From contig NC_089451.1 of assembly GCF_026210795.1 (NCBI RefSeq), positions 3,270,001 through 3,334,000 of the forward strand: 64,000 nucleotides of DNA. The letters run 5' to 3'. Made by a program: the position numbers and the translations under genes. This document shows positions 35,001-46,954 of the stretch, piece by piece; positions within the stretch are counted from its first letter, which is position 1; every line of letters begins with the position of its first letter. The notes under the pieces are model-generated. The model was given only the letters and a program-made list of their open reading frames with translations. It was not told the origin of the DNA and did not search any database. This DNA is from Rhizophagus irregularis (lineage: Eukaryota; Glomeromycota; Glomeromycetes; Glomerales; Glomeraceae).

Positions 35001-37535
35001 CTTTCTGTTCTTCGTTTAGGTAATTATCTTCATTAATCAGAATAATTTTTCCTAATTTTTCTTTCATTATTTCGTCATGCTCTGTCATTTTTGTAAGTTT
35101 TTCCGGTTCTAAACTATCATTTCTTTCAATCCAATAAACCTTTAAATAAAAATCATTTATTTTACTTTCTGATACATAATCTGGTCCATATTCAAAATCT
35201 TTAATTCTTAATCTCGTTATTTCTCCTTCTTGCCATATTGGAATACGGTTTGACCATATATATTCAAGAAAGGCTTCCCCTTTGTTAGGAAGCTCATCTT
35301 TGTTTTTACAATCATCATTTATTTGATGCCAAATTTGAATAGTCGACCTACCAACAATAAGTTGTAAAGTTTCTGTTTCTGTTCCTTTTTCACTATAATA
35401 AAGACAATAAGAAGTCCTTTCACTACCACCCGGTAACCATGGTTCTCTGTCATTAACTTTGAAATTTATATTTTCATCGTAATATATAGTACGATTTGTA
35501 TCATATTTCCCATTCGCACTTCTTAAAATTTCTTCTAAATCTATATTTGGATCTGCAGCTTTATCTAATTTTTTCCTATTGATTTCTTTTTCAACTTTTT
35601 TAAGAACCGATGAAACTTTTCCATCATCATCGATTTGTAAAATATTTCCTGAAGTTATGGCTAAACGAGTGTAAATATCATCTATATTAGCTTTAGTGAT
35701 TGGAAAATCGTATAACTCCACTAATTCATGTTCGCCGGTATTGTACAGATCCCAAATTATAAACTTCAGCACTTTTTTGTCTTCCTTATATTTGGTACTT
35801 TCTTGATCTTTGCCTTTTTTTAGATCTTGGCCTTCGCCTATTATAAGTAAATTTTCATCACTATCAATAAATTCCAACAAATAAATTTTTTCTAGTTCTT
35901 CAAATTTTTTTGATGCGATTTCCAAACCATTTTCTATATGAAATAACCTAATAAATTTAAAATTAATAATGTAAAATTACGCACCAATCAAAAATTATTA
36001 ATAACTTGTAACAAACAACTTACTTAACAATATTAACTTGAGTAAAACAAAGTTGTAAACTACTAACTGAAAAAAAATAATCATTATATTCATTTACGAT
36101 ATTTTCAACAAGTCTTGCACCGATTAAATGCTCCATTTTTGCCAGATCATAAACTAAAAATTATATCATATTAATAATATATTTTTAACATTAATCTGAC
36201 GAAATAAATAAACAATTACCTTCAAGCGATTGCACGTCATTATTATATCGTGTAACCAAAAAATATTTATCATAAATACACGAAAGAAGTCTACTCATAC
36301 AATTAGCAAATTCAGCAAATGTATACCAATTATCTAATATAAATCTAATATTTTGTGGATATTCAAATTTTTCATTCAATTTCAAAAAATCATAATCATC
36401 ATCAAATTCAATATTATACATTCCACGGAAATTCAATATTATAAATCTACTCAGTTCAGAATAATGTGAATTGTATTCACTTGAATCATCTTTACTTAAA
36501 TCATCATCATTTGAAGCTTCAATGAATTTACATATTCCTGAAATTTTGTTATAATGATAACAAGTCACAGCGCTAAGACCATAATTTTCTTTTTCTTTTT
36601 CCTTCTCTTCTTTTTCCTTCTCTTTATTTTCCTTCTCTTCTTTTTTCTTCTCTTCTTTTTTCTTCTTCTTCTTTTTTCTTCTTTTCTTTTTTCTTTTTTC
36701 TCTTCTTTTTTCTTCTCTTCTTTTTCCTTCACTCCATTTTCCTTCTCTTCGTTTTCATCCTCTCCATTTTCATTCTTTTCTTTTTGACATTTATTTACGA
36801 ATTCAATACGATAAATAACGATTCCTTTTCTACTTTCATATGTTGTGTTATCTGACGGTATATTTTCATGCCCGTTAGTTATATCTATTCTTTTTTCATG
36901 TTCGTTAGGACATTTAAATATCTTTTTGCTAAATTGTTCTCTTTCATAGCCAGATTTCCCATTATCATCCTTTTTCTGCTTATCGTTTCCTTTCATATCC
37001 TCATTAATGTTTATGCGGGATACGGCAACAAAAATAAAATATTTGCCATTATTCTTGTGCATATTTGATATATCAAAAGACCATCTAAAATTATCTTCAC
37101 TTGTTCCTTTTTCATCCCAGTCTGAAGAGCCAACGCTGTTGCCATCAAATGGAGGAGGGTCATGGTCGTAGAGCTTATCAATACTAAAATCATCTCTTAT
37201 TTTAAAATAAGCGATTGTTTTATCAATTTCGACGGATTCTTCAAATTCATTTTCATTTCTGAAATTCTTTTTCTTGTTGAATATAAATGGACGATAATCA
37301 GTATTCTGCAATATTTTGATCAAAAGGTTTGCTATTTAATTTTTTTTAAAAAAACTTATCAATATATATTTAAGTCGCATAATTATTTACTACTAATAAA
37401 ACTCATGTGTTTTTTTTTACCTGTATCGAATGTAGCAGCAAATCTTCCATCTTGACAAAGTTCAATTTGATAATCTTCCTTATTCATAGTGATATCATCT
37501 TTTTCATAATTTATGTTTATTTCGTTGGCTTCCAT
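32020..37535 (-). CDS. TRP-like ion channel with long N-terminal region
   Basis: Eleven exons on the minus strand, in transcript order: 37535-37421, 37331-36220, 36153-36024, 35947-34831, 34736-34343, 34278-34150, 34068-33206, 33132-33108, 33021-32922, 32844-32542, 32470-32020. All junctions are GT-AG and in phase except inside exon 2. The N-terminal third starts with the family block Ile-Glu-Leu-Cys-Gln-Asp-Gly-Arg-Phe-Ala and is probably a propeller-like sensor region; next come a charged linker and long helical segments. The C-terminal third has six hydrophobic segments (Tyr-Phe-Leu-Phe-Leu-Arg-Phe-Leu-Ile onward), a pore-like loop (Phe-Ser-Lys-Ala-Met-Met-Ala-Thr-Tyr-Phe) and a final membrane helix ending Gln-Asn-Met-Val-Ile-Ala-Tyr-Met, followed by a cytosolic tail. 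This matches an ion-transport (TRP-like) domain. Total about 1580 codons. Exon 2 changes frame within a purine-only tract (about 36580-36745), so the gene is broken as written unless that tract is misassembled or variable. Confidence 0.85.
36580..36780 (-). repeat. Purine-only microsatellite inside the channel gene
   Basis: About 180 bases of A/G only on the coding strand (GAA/AAG/GAG mixtures) encoding a Lys/Glu-rich linker. The part before it is in one frame and the part after in another; the exon is 1112 bases where a multiple of three is needed. All three frames are open through the tract because it has no T on the coding strand. Confidence 0.85.
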
Positions 37536-40113
37536 GTTTTTTGTTAAAAAAGTTTTTTAGCTAATAAAAATATAACCTCATTTTTAATTTAAGAAGAGAT
37601 GAAGAAAGTAAAATCCGTGAAAGTACTCAATTTATTTTAAAAAAAATCTAATCTTTAATCTGCAGTAACACGGAAGGCTCTGAGTAATATAATAAATAGT
37701 TAACAAGAGAATCGGTACTCATTATTAGCACTACGCATCTCTTCAGGGCCAGAATTATGTAATTCCACCTGGCATTATCCAAAAAAGAAGGATTTACGCG
37801 TTTAATTTTTTTATTTAAAAATCTAAATTAGTAAAACAGCGAAAGTAGGATTTAACCATAACTGAAAATTTTGCACGTCGGTGATCATAATGCAGACTAC
37901 ATGCATGCATACACGACAAAAATGTTCATCAGAATGAAATTATAATTTTTTTTTCTTTGAAAAAATCAAATTTGGATATGATCGACCCGGAAAAAAAAAC
38001 GGAAAAAAAATCCTGCTGTATTAAGAATCAGGAAAATATTTTATTGTTCTTTTTTAAGAAATTTTCAATGAAATGATAATCAGTAGTTAAAGATCAAGAT
38101 AAATATTAAAAAAAAAAAGTCCATTTTAGATAGTTGTCGCCTTATTTGAGCTCGAAAGTATAAACGTTTATCGTTATTTGTAACAATGATGATAATGATA
38201 CATTCGAAAAATCTTTTGTTTGATGAACAAGAAAAAATCGCGAAATAAAAGAAATAAAACAGAATAATTATAAGATTGATTTCTTTCCCTTTGTTTAAAA
38301 AATCTGGTATTTTTTACCGTTTCTTTTACATATGTTTAGAAAAATTCATGCAGAAGTTTTTTTTAGTTTTTTATTATTTTTTACCAAAATTGTTTAGATG
38401 TCAAATATGGTTTCAGCCTCAAAGTATCACAAATTCACAAAATTCTATTCATTAATTAAAAAAAAGATTACATGATCGTCACATGATATGTACTCTAAGG
38501 CATCATCACCGCAGAAAAATGATATAACCCAGAAAAATTCTTCGATCACGTGATCTGTTTTTATTTATCACATTGTCACGCCCTGTCCGAGTTTCACTGT
38601 TTATATTTATCTGAGGGACTTAGATTTTTTCAAGTAGATGAAATTCTATTTGTCACGTTTTATTCATCACATCCTAAATTCTTCGATCACGTGTCAGTGC
38701 ATAACGCCGGCCGAGTTCGAAGAATTTTCTGGGTGCCGTTGGGGTAGTTGAAAAATGTCACGTTCACGTGATTTGATGTCGATCATTCTAAATTAATTAT
38801 GTTAATAGTACCTGCGTTACTTGTTAATGATACCAATATAATACGTTTTATATTTGTAACATATCATTCACTGCGCATGTAATAAAATTTAAGGGCAAAT
38901 TTTTCTGTATAGTTATTAATATGGTTTATGTATGTAGATCAAAATCGGCTAAAAAAATTTTTTTTTTTTTTACGGCCGCACGTTGTTTATTAAACTTTAT
39001 TAAATTCTATATACTAATTATAAATAATCGGCTAAAATAAATTTTTTTTGGTCAAAATTGATGATTTCGAAATCATAATTCTGGTCAAAATTTTCCTTAA
39101 TTCAGGCCAATTTTATAATGCCGGCCCAAATTTGATAAAAATTGAAAAATTAAGGTCAAATGTAACATCGCATTTATATAAAATAACCTTCAAACTAAAT
39201 ATAGAAAATAATACTTCTTGACGACATCTAAGAGTGTATTGAATTTCTTCAAATGCTTTTTGTTTTTTAAGGTGAATCTTAACTAGAAGTTAGTACATTT
39301 TTTTTTGCAAAAAATAAGGAATTGAAATTTGTCAAATATAGTAAATAATTTAAAACTTCAGTAAGTATTTTATATAATTTTATAACAAAAAAAAGCTTGA
39401 AAAAAATATTAACTCAAGTAAATTTTCAAATAAACCCAGAATCTATAAAGAAAAAGTTTCCTTTTTTTCATTTATTTGTATAATAGTATTATAAATTCTT
39501 TATTATTTCAATGATTTTATTTACAAAACAAACTATTTTCTTATTTAAAAAACAATTTGAATATTAAAAAAAAAAATTTCGTGATGAAATAAATAGGAAT
39601 CTAATATTAAAACATGATTGGTCAAAAGTGGATTTACTAAAAATAATGAAAATTTTGTAGTTTTTTTTAATTTAAAACAAATTTCTTATCCAAAAATAAA
39701 TCTAATAATACTCTTTCCTTCTTTTTTTCCTATAATAAATAAAATTTTATCATTATTTCATATTAAAAATAGAGAAAATTCGATAAATTCAATAATAAAC
39801 AAAAATCTAATTGGGTGATCGATCTTATTAACTTAATAAAAGCTGTTTCTTTTGAAATGTTACACCTAAAAATAAAATATTTATTATTAGTTAAAGGATT
39901 TTCATTAAATTTTATTGAAATAAAATTCTTTTTTATTAAAAAAATCATTTTTTTTTTGTGTTTATACAAAACCTACCTGAATACTAACTACCATTAAACC
40001 CTTAAAAAATCTTTTTCTCTTGCAAAATTACATATATTCTTGTTATTAAAACTATATATTTATCCAAACTTTTAAAAGGATCTCAAAAAAGTTCATTTTT
40101 AACGTAAACTTCT
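37536..40113. other. Intergenic, with one probable inverted-repeat element
   Basis: At 38529-38733 CCCAGAAAAATTCTTCG and CGAAGAATTTTCTGGG form a possible TIR pair, with CACGTGA motifs between them. 38940-39180 has repeated TCGGCTAAA and TGGTCAAAATT motifs. Frames listed in this stretch (for example 39618-39818) are low complexity. No gene is supported. Confidence 0.45.
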
Positions 40114-40760
40114 TTGTATATGCGAAGAGAAAATGATGGAAAAATAATTTCAGAGACTAGTATAATAAAGGAGTTGGTTAGTTGTAAATTTACGATTAAG
40201 GAAGTAGAAATCAACGTCAATCACATTTTGGTAGATGAATATAGCTTAAGGTGGAATTATATTCCGATAGAAGGAGCGTATATATTTTGGTTTAAAGAAT
40301 TAAGTTATAATATCACCAAGATAGATTTAATGCTTTTGGACTATGTCAAAGATTGTTTCATCAACTCAAATGGAAGTAATGCACTCATAGATTGGACGAA
40401 ATCCTTTAAATTAATCAATAATGAAATCACGACGTCTAGAAATGTTACAAATAGGGAAGATGCGGCGATAAGGTGTTTTAGAGTTAAAGAATTTTTGTGG
40501 TGTTGTGGATGCAGAAAGTATGGGGAATACCAAATAAGGAGTGTTTACGTTGTGCAATAGAAGAGGAAACGTGGGAACACATATGGATTTGTAACAAAAA
40601 CGACGCAGGTGATACAAGATATAATGGACAAGGACCAAAAGAATCAATGGAAAGAAGATTTATGGGAAGTAGCTGCTACAAAATCAATGATCATGGGTCC
40701 GGATTTACGTTAGTCATCACTTCGTTTTATTATACGAAGATTTTGGTATGGAGAGATTCA
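40114..40760 (+). pseudogene. LINE C-terminal relic
   Basis: The frame 40114-40560 is followed by a second overlapping frame from about 40497. The second carries Cys-Leu-Arg-Cys, then Glu-Thr-Trp-Glu-His-Ile-Trp-Ile-Cys, the Cys-x2-Cys...His-x3-Cys finger found at the C-terminus of non-LTR polyproteins. The same kind of finger is present in the LINE at 61252. The first frame's end (Phe-Arg-Val-Lys-Glu-Phe-Leu-Trp) fits the segment just before it. A frameshift near 40490 joins the two. No reverse transcriptase domain remains. Confidence 0.6.
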
Positions 40761-41099
40761 GTGGAATTAGTTTTCAGCTAAATTTCAATGTATTTTTTTG
40801 TATTTATCAAGTAATTTGTTCTCCTACATTTACAGAAATAAAAAATACGTTTATCAATTAAAAAAAAAAACTTCAGAGACTAGTAAAGCACATGATATTT
40901 ATGGCGTACCGTACAATTCAAAAGCATGTTGTAAACTCGACGTCACTTGTTATAAAACAACATGCCACTTTCATACAATGATAAATGGAAATCAAATCTT
41001 TTAGATTCCATATATAACGTCTTACCGATTATCTGGGGTTTAACATATCACATCACTTTTTTAAATGCGAAAAAAAAGTATTGTTTTTAAATTTAATTA

Positions 41100-41480
41100 A
41101 AAAAATAAAAAAATTTTTTTTTTCATAGAAAATTCATTGGAGAATTTTTAATAAATGATAGATAATTTTGTTAGAAAATTTTTTTAACAGAAGAGATTTT
41201 TTTTTAATAGGGAGATAAATTATTTCGCTGAGAATTTTTTTTTTTTTTTTTTTGATAGAAATTTCACTGTAGAATTTCTTTTTAATAGGAAAGATTTCTT
41301 TTTTTTGATAGACCATTTCATTAGTAAATTTTTTAACAGGAAATTTTTTTTTTTTAATAGGAGAGAAATTATTTTTGATATAGAAATTCTTTTGAGGATT
41401 TTTTTAATAGGAAAAAATCTTTTTTAAATTTTTTTTTTTAATAGGGATTTGATGGAAGATTTCGTTAGAAATTTTCTTTA
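41100..41480. repeat. T-rich satellite-like array
   Basis: Repeated units of 30-40 bases: TTTTTTAATAGG followed by AGA and GATAGAAATTTC-like blocks. The reverse complement is found at 59170-59745; the 41120-41190 part matches the complement of 59640-59730 closely. Confidence 0.7.
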
Positions 41481-41955
41481 ATAGTAATAAATGTTTACAA
41501 TCAATTAAAAATTGAAAAATCAAAATTTTATGTCACATTTTCTCGTAGAGATTATAAATTTTGAATTAACATATGGGCGGATGTACTGTAACTCATTTCC
41601 ATATTATCATCGATGTGATATTTAAAAAAATTGTATTATTTACATGTGATTACCTCGTGATAAACACCGTCAAAATAAATGCAACACGCCCCCTTATTAA
41701 TAACGTCTCCTCTTATTTTGACAAGTCTCTTTCCAAAGTTAATCATACTCCGATCCTATTCTTAATGTTAAAAGTTGTTTACTTTTATGTGTATTCAAAA
41801 AAGGAAGGCGAATATATTTTAAAAAGGAAATAAAAAATTTTTAAATTGACAAAGTAATAACCGGTAAGTTTAAATTGTAAAATATTTTTTGAGTATACTT
41901 GTGTCCTAAAATTTTTTATACAATATTCTAACAAAATGAATTTTATTAGTCTATT

Positions 41956-44534
41956 ATGTTTCGAAATCCTTTAAGTGACCATGAAGTTCCGGATAATATA
42001 TTGCAGTTTCAAACTCCTATTATTTGTGACTACTTTCAAAAAACTCCAAATGAAGAACTTATTTTAGTTAATGACGAAAATACACAACATTCCTTTTTCC
42101 ATAATTATCCTACTAGTCCATATATTCATGCTAATAGAGTATTTGGTGGTAAAAATTATCCTCAGTCATATAAAATAATATCTCTTGGTCAATACCCTAC
42201 AAGAGTAATTTATACTAGAAAAGAAAAGGGAATAAATTATAAGGTTCCAAATAATTATCAAGTAGAAACAGTATTAAATGGATTAACAGTTTTGTGCAAA
42301 ACACAGTATCAATTTTCACGTAAAATTGTAGTTAGATATACTGTTGAATGGACGGATGAAAATGGCCAAATAAGATCAAGTTACAGTTTGTCATCAGCTG
42401 GAGCTGCAGGTTCTTTATTTTTAAAAGTAAGTTTGATGATTTTGTACAATTAAATTATGTTATATTTATCACTTTTATATTCTTTATTTATTATAGGAAA
42501 TATGTAATAAACCTAATTCACGAGTTTCTGGAACAACACTTTTTGGTTTAGACACAAGTTTTTTACAACAAATCCGCGAAATTATTGCTTCTCAGCCACA
42601 ACAAATACCTGCTAATCGTAAACGATGTTTTACTGAACTTACATCACAATCACAAAAAAATAAACGCATTTCAATGATTGGAAAGGAGATTGCTACACAA
42701 ACTTTAACAATTCTCAAAGAAAATAAATTCACCTCATCATCTGAAGAAATTATTGCAAGTCTTGAAGCTATAATTCTTAAAATTAATGGTGAAATAGTTG
42801 AATTGAATTTTCATTCTGACAATATAACTGATTTTACACAACACTTAGATTCAATTATTCGTGCCTGTGATGAAACATTAATTTCGCGTGATAGTTATCG
42901 CAGATTAGCCAAAGCTGTTCCAAATTTAATAAGAGAATATGTAATTGAAAAACGATGAAATGAAATTACAAAAACAATGAATTCACTTATCCCAATCAAA
43001 TCATTTAATATTAATAATGTTAATTTTGATGATGACAATGATGATGGGAATCAACAAGATCATATTAGTGGAATAGAATTTAATGATGATGATGTAGGTA
43101 ATGGTGCATTTCGATCTATTATTTCTCTATTAGACATTATAATTCCTATTTTAACAACTTCAACACCGCCTGTTTTAAAAATTGGTGATAAGATTAATAT
43201 AAAATTGGGTGGAGATGGGAGAAATGTGGGGCGAAAGCAAAAGCATGTAATGCTTACTATGTGTATTCTTAATGAAGAAGAGGCAGTTTTAAGTCCTGCT
43301 CATCAATACAGGTATTATATATGCCTTTAATTTTTAATATTAAGTATTGTTACATATTACTGTGAATGTTTATTTAATTAATATTTATTTTATGTAGTAT
43401 TTGTTTATATTTAGGAAAAGAATCTTATGATTCTTTATCTATTGTATCGGCCAAATTTTCACATGAACTTGAACAATTAAAGACTAATGGATATAAAGAT
43501 TCAAATAATACAATTTGGCCCATTGAATTATTTTTTTCGGGTGATTGGAAATTTGTAGCATTAGTTCTGGGAATAAATGCTGCAACATCCAATTACTTTT
43601 GTTTATATTGTAATTGTCATAAAGATGAGATAGAGATATAATATGGATAAAGTATGGTTAAATTCAAAAAATACACACGGTATGTATATGGAATTAAATG
43701 TATATTTTTATTTAATATATAAATTAATAATTAAATTTATTATAGGATGTAAAAATGCAATGCTTTTTCAAGAAATTGATCAAAATAATTGGATTATTGA
43801 TGAATTGCATCTTATGTTGCGGATCTCTGATGTACTTTTTCAATGTTTATTTTACGAACTTATCAAAAAAAAAGATTTTGCAAATAATACACAAATATTG
43901 ATAATTGCAGAAATGAAAAGGCTGCATGTTCATTTTGAATTTTACCCTCCTACTACGAAAAATGGAAAATGGGAATGGACATCTCTTATGGGTCCTGACA
44001 AGGAAAAGATATTGAAAGATTTTCAGATAAAACATCTTTTTGATGGACAACAAGCTACAAGAGGACAAGATATTGAGCATCTTTGGCGTGAATTTTATTG
44101 TCTTTATAAATTAATGCATCAAAAATCTATAACAGATGAGGAGATTGACCAATTTGAAGCTGATGCAAAGCAATGGATTCGTGATTTTTGTCGTCCTACT
44201 ATTGGTAATATGAATAGTGCTAATCAACAAGAAGGAATGTATTTGCGCACAGATGTTACTCCATACATGCATGTATTTGCTCAGCATGTGCCTCAATTTA
44301 TGCGATATCTAAAACAAAAAGGGATGGTATTGCGGCATTTTTCAACATCAAGTTTAGAAAAAAAAAACCATCAACAGGTAAATTTAAGCAATTTTTATCT
44401 AATTTCACAATTTGTAATTTTATTTTAAATTAATTATCATACTTTTATTTTAGGTACGATTATTTTTTGGAGGAACAACAATGGGTGGAGGAAAATCAAA
44501 AAAAACCCGTAATTCACGATATTCTCTGTTATGA
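41956..44534 (+). pseudogene. DDE-type transposase-like gene, interrupted
   Basis: Exons: 41956-42426, 42497-43311, 43398-43641, 43643-43679, 43746-44377, 44454-44534, with GT-AG introns after the first, second, fourth and fifth. Recognisable blocks include Gly-Gly-Asp-Gly-Arg-Asn-Val-Gly-Arg-Lys-Gln (possible first catalytic Asp), Phe-Phe-Ser-Gly-Asp-Trp-Lys-Phe-Val-Ala-Leu followed by Asn-Tyr-Phe-Cys-Leu-Tyr-Cys-Asn-Cys (zinc-like cluster), Asp-Glu-Leu-His-Leu-Met-Leu-Arg, and a conserved end with Leu-Glu-Lys-Lys-Asn-His-Gln-Gln and Phe-Phe-Gly-Gly-Thr-Thr. Such proteins occur in many copies in Rhizophagus-like genomes. Two defects: an in-frame TGA at 42956-42958, where the frame continues with matching sequence beyond, and a frameshift at about 43637-43643 with a TAA. 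The function, excision and integration of the element, is inferred. Confidence 0.65.
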
Positions 44535-44834
44535 AAACCGGCAATTATTCTATCATATACATAATACTCCAATTAAATAAATATACACGAAAAACAATGG
44601 AAATAAAGCCTAGTAGCTTTATAAGGTAAAATCATGTATTTCTTATTAATAGTGTTGGCGGGTGAAATGATGTCGTATGGTGATGATAAGATATACGAAC
44701 TTTTTGTAAATACTCTAATAATGTAAAAATCATGTAAATAAAAAAAAATTTTTTGTTTTATCTTGCTTAATTTGTACAATTTTAATTAATTTTATTTCTA
44801 ATTTTAAATTTCTATTTCTAATTTTTTATTTACA

Positions 44835-45445
44835 TTCTTAAGTGTTCTAAAATTATTATATACATAAATAAAGAGATTTTCAATTACCTTCTACAAAATC
44901 TCTTACATCAACATTAAATTCAAAGCGCATTGAACCACAACGTAGATGCATATCAGGATCTTTGTATACACGTTCTTTCCAACAGAAAGTTACATCATAG
45001 GTTTGTTGCATATTTTGCATCAAAACATATGCACACGTACCCGTCCGTCGCTTTTTACTACCCCAGTTTTTATTTTCAAAAAGAATACCTAGTCGTTCAT
45101 ATCCCTGACTACCTTTGAACTTACAAGTATACATTCTTTTTGCTGGTGAATATTGAAAGTTGGTTAATTATAAAATAAAATAATGAAAAGTCCTTCGGAA
45201 AAGGGTTCCATTTTTAATGTTTTTACTCGAGGTTCACTTCTATGAAATTGTAAACGTGCCTTTAACTGCATTACAAAAGATTGTTTAAAGTGGTGAATAT
45301 CATATAAAGATGGAGAAGTTAGACATTGTGAGTGAGGTATTATTTTATTATTTGGGTGAACGGCCCTTTCATGAATAAAAAGTGAGCTTTTAGATGAAAA
45401 AGTTTTGGGAGAATTAGCAGGACAAAGAAAACAAGTAAATGGCAT
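44835..45445 (-). CDS. Transposon-associated protein with C2H2-like finger
   Basis: The first frame (45445 down to about 45170) begins Met-Pro-Phe-Thr-Cys-Phe-Leu-Cys and continues with a spaced His-Glu-Arg-Ala-Val-His, a C2H2-like zinc finger. The second (45134-44880) has Cys-Lys-Phe-Lys-Gly-Ser-Gln and Trp-Lys-Glu-Arg-Val-Tyr blocks. A final intron (GTAATT donor at 44882, TTTTAG acceptor) would add a short end with a stop at about 44837. The join between the first two frames could not be resolved. It is convergent to the transposase and inside the same terminal repeats, so it probably assists transposition, for example by DNA binding; this is inference. Confidence 0.5.
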
Positions 45446-45755
45446 TATATATGGAACGCGTATAAAACAAAAAATTTCATACTCGCGTTTTTTACATCAT
45501 TTAATTTTATCAAAAATTTATCAAAACGCAGTTTCTTATTCAGGCAATATGTAAGTGTTTTAAAAAACCAATCAAATTCTATATTTGATGTGATATAAAA
45601 TTGATGGGGCGTGAATGCATATTATTTGTTACGGGGGTGATGTTGTTGAGTCAAATCCGCCCATATGATCTTATTTAATGCATCGCGATTAACCTATTTG
45701 AACACGTGATCGTGATTGACATTTTAATTTACTTTATGGAAATAATTTTAGCCGG

Positions 45756-46370
45756 TGTAATGCCGTAGTATACCTAGTAAATTTATTAATTGTGGGGCGC
45801 AGTATTACATTTAGTCTTAGTGTATAAAATTTTAACTTATTTTTATTTTTATTTTAATTGGACCGAGAAGTCGTTAAACTAATAATCACATGGATTAAGG
45901 TAATTGGTCCGTGATGACCTTAAACTATTAGTCACGAGATCTAAGGATAAATGAAGATCCGAAAGATACTAAATTGAATGAAATCAAGTGATCTGAGGTG
46001 TCAAGTGATTAATTTGTTGATCACTACGTTAATATTATAAATCATAATTCAGGAGTTCATGATGATCAAATGGATACAAAATTAAGTTAATGGAAATACT
46101 TTAAAACAATGGAAATACTTTAATAATTTAAATCCATGAATCGAAATTATGAATTTAGTTACACAAAAACAAACATAAAAGGGCGTGAAGATCACCTTTT
46201 GGAAAGGGGAGAGAGAGAAAACTGGACGAATTTTGTTATGAATTATTTATTTTATTATTTGATGTTATTAAACCAAGCATATTATTGTATTTATTTATAT
46301 TATTAATAAAGAGTCATTTTGTTAATACCTGAGGTGGCAAACATAATTCTCTATGGGCTCAGGTGTTACA
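45756..46370 (+). repeat. 5' LTR, 615 bp
   Basis: Starts TGTAATGCC and ends GGTGTTACA (TG...CA). An AATAAA at 46305-46310 lies about 60 bases before the end and is a likely polyadenylation signal. It read the same as the 3' LTR wherever compared by eye over its full length. Confidence 0.95.
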
Positions 46371-46372
46371 AG

Positions 46373-46388
46373 TGGTGCATGCTCCGAG
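46373..46388 (+). promoter_or_regulatory. Primer-binding site
   Basis: TGGTGCATGCTCCGAG starts 2 bases after the 5' LTR. TGG pairs with the CCA tail, and the rest predicts a primer tRNA with 3' acceptor strand AGCATGC, discriminator A and T-arm end CTCGG. The start TGGTGCAT fits a glycine tRNA-type 3' end, an identity I infer with moderate confidence. Confidence 0.75.
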
Positions 46389-46396
46389 AAAGGAAA

Positions 46397-46478
46397 AGTG
46401 ATCATCCCCACATGATCACTACAGGTTATAAGTACAGGATCTCTGAGAAAAGAAAATGATCACCCCCACGTGATCATT
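46397..46478 (+). promoter_or_regulatory. Two matching stem-loops in the retrotransposon leader
   Basis: AGTGATCA pairs with TGATCACT (46397-46420), and AATGATCAC pairs with GTGATCATT (46455-46478). Both loops contain CCCCAC. Their position just after the primer-binding site is where retroelement RNAs often carry dimerisation or packaging signals; that role is inferred. Confidence 0.6.
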
Positions 46479-46954
46479 AGAAGTTACAAATAAAGGATCG
46501 ACGAAGTTAAGGAATTATAAAATTAAAAGTTCTAAGTCTTGGTTAAAAAAGAATTTAAGGTGTATTAACGTTAAATTTTAATAAAATAAAGTTAAATATT
46601 TTAAAGGATACGTAAAAATAATGGTTACCAATGTAAAAAGTATTAATTTGGGTAAGTATGACCATAAATGTATGAAGAGATAATGTTAAAAATTAAATTT
46701 TTGATCTAACTTGACCACCGGCTGATAAGTCAATGAAAAATTATTATTATAATAATTTTCATACATATGAACCAAATATGTATGGTAGTAATTGATTATC
46801 AAGGGAAATGCGAGGCTAATCAAGTTAGAAGGGGTTTTAATAGAATATTGTAAATAAGTCCCATGAATTAAGGATTAAAAATAATTTTTATAAATAATTG
46901 AGGTTAAGTTAAGGATAAAAAGTGTACCCAAAAACCGACACTATAAATATGATG

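Larger units (their letters stand above)
41570..45667 (+). mobile_element. Two-gene DNA transposon with CATATGGGCGGAT ends
   Basis: The 13-bp ends CATATGGGCGGAT (41570-41582) and ATCCGCCCATATG (45655-45667) are exact inverse repeats. Inside are a multi-exon transposase-like gene (plus strand) and a convergent small gene with a C2H2-like finger (minus strand). Flanking DNA on both sides (41496-41568 and 45680-45735) recurs without the element at 58674-58850. The transposase gene has a nonsense codon and a frameshift, so this copy is probably not autonomous. I could not assign the superfamily with confidence. Confidence 0.75.

Noticed and set aside
36554-36787. Plus-strand ORF rich in Phe/Leu/Ser
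   Set aside because: Antisense shadow of the purine-only tract of the ion-channel gene.
39618-39997. Three short ORFs on both strands
   Set aside because: Low-complexity A/T sequence, mutually overlapping, no family features.
41134-41316. 60-codon minus-strand ORF rich in Lys and Ile
   Set aside because: It is a translation of the T-rich satellite array.
41956-44534. Assignment to the KDZ or another named transposase superfamily
   Set aside because: Catalytic spacing could not be confirmed by eye; left unclassified.
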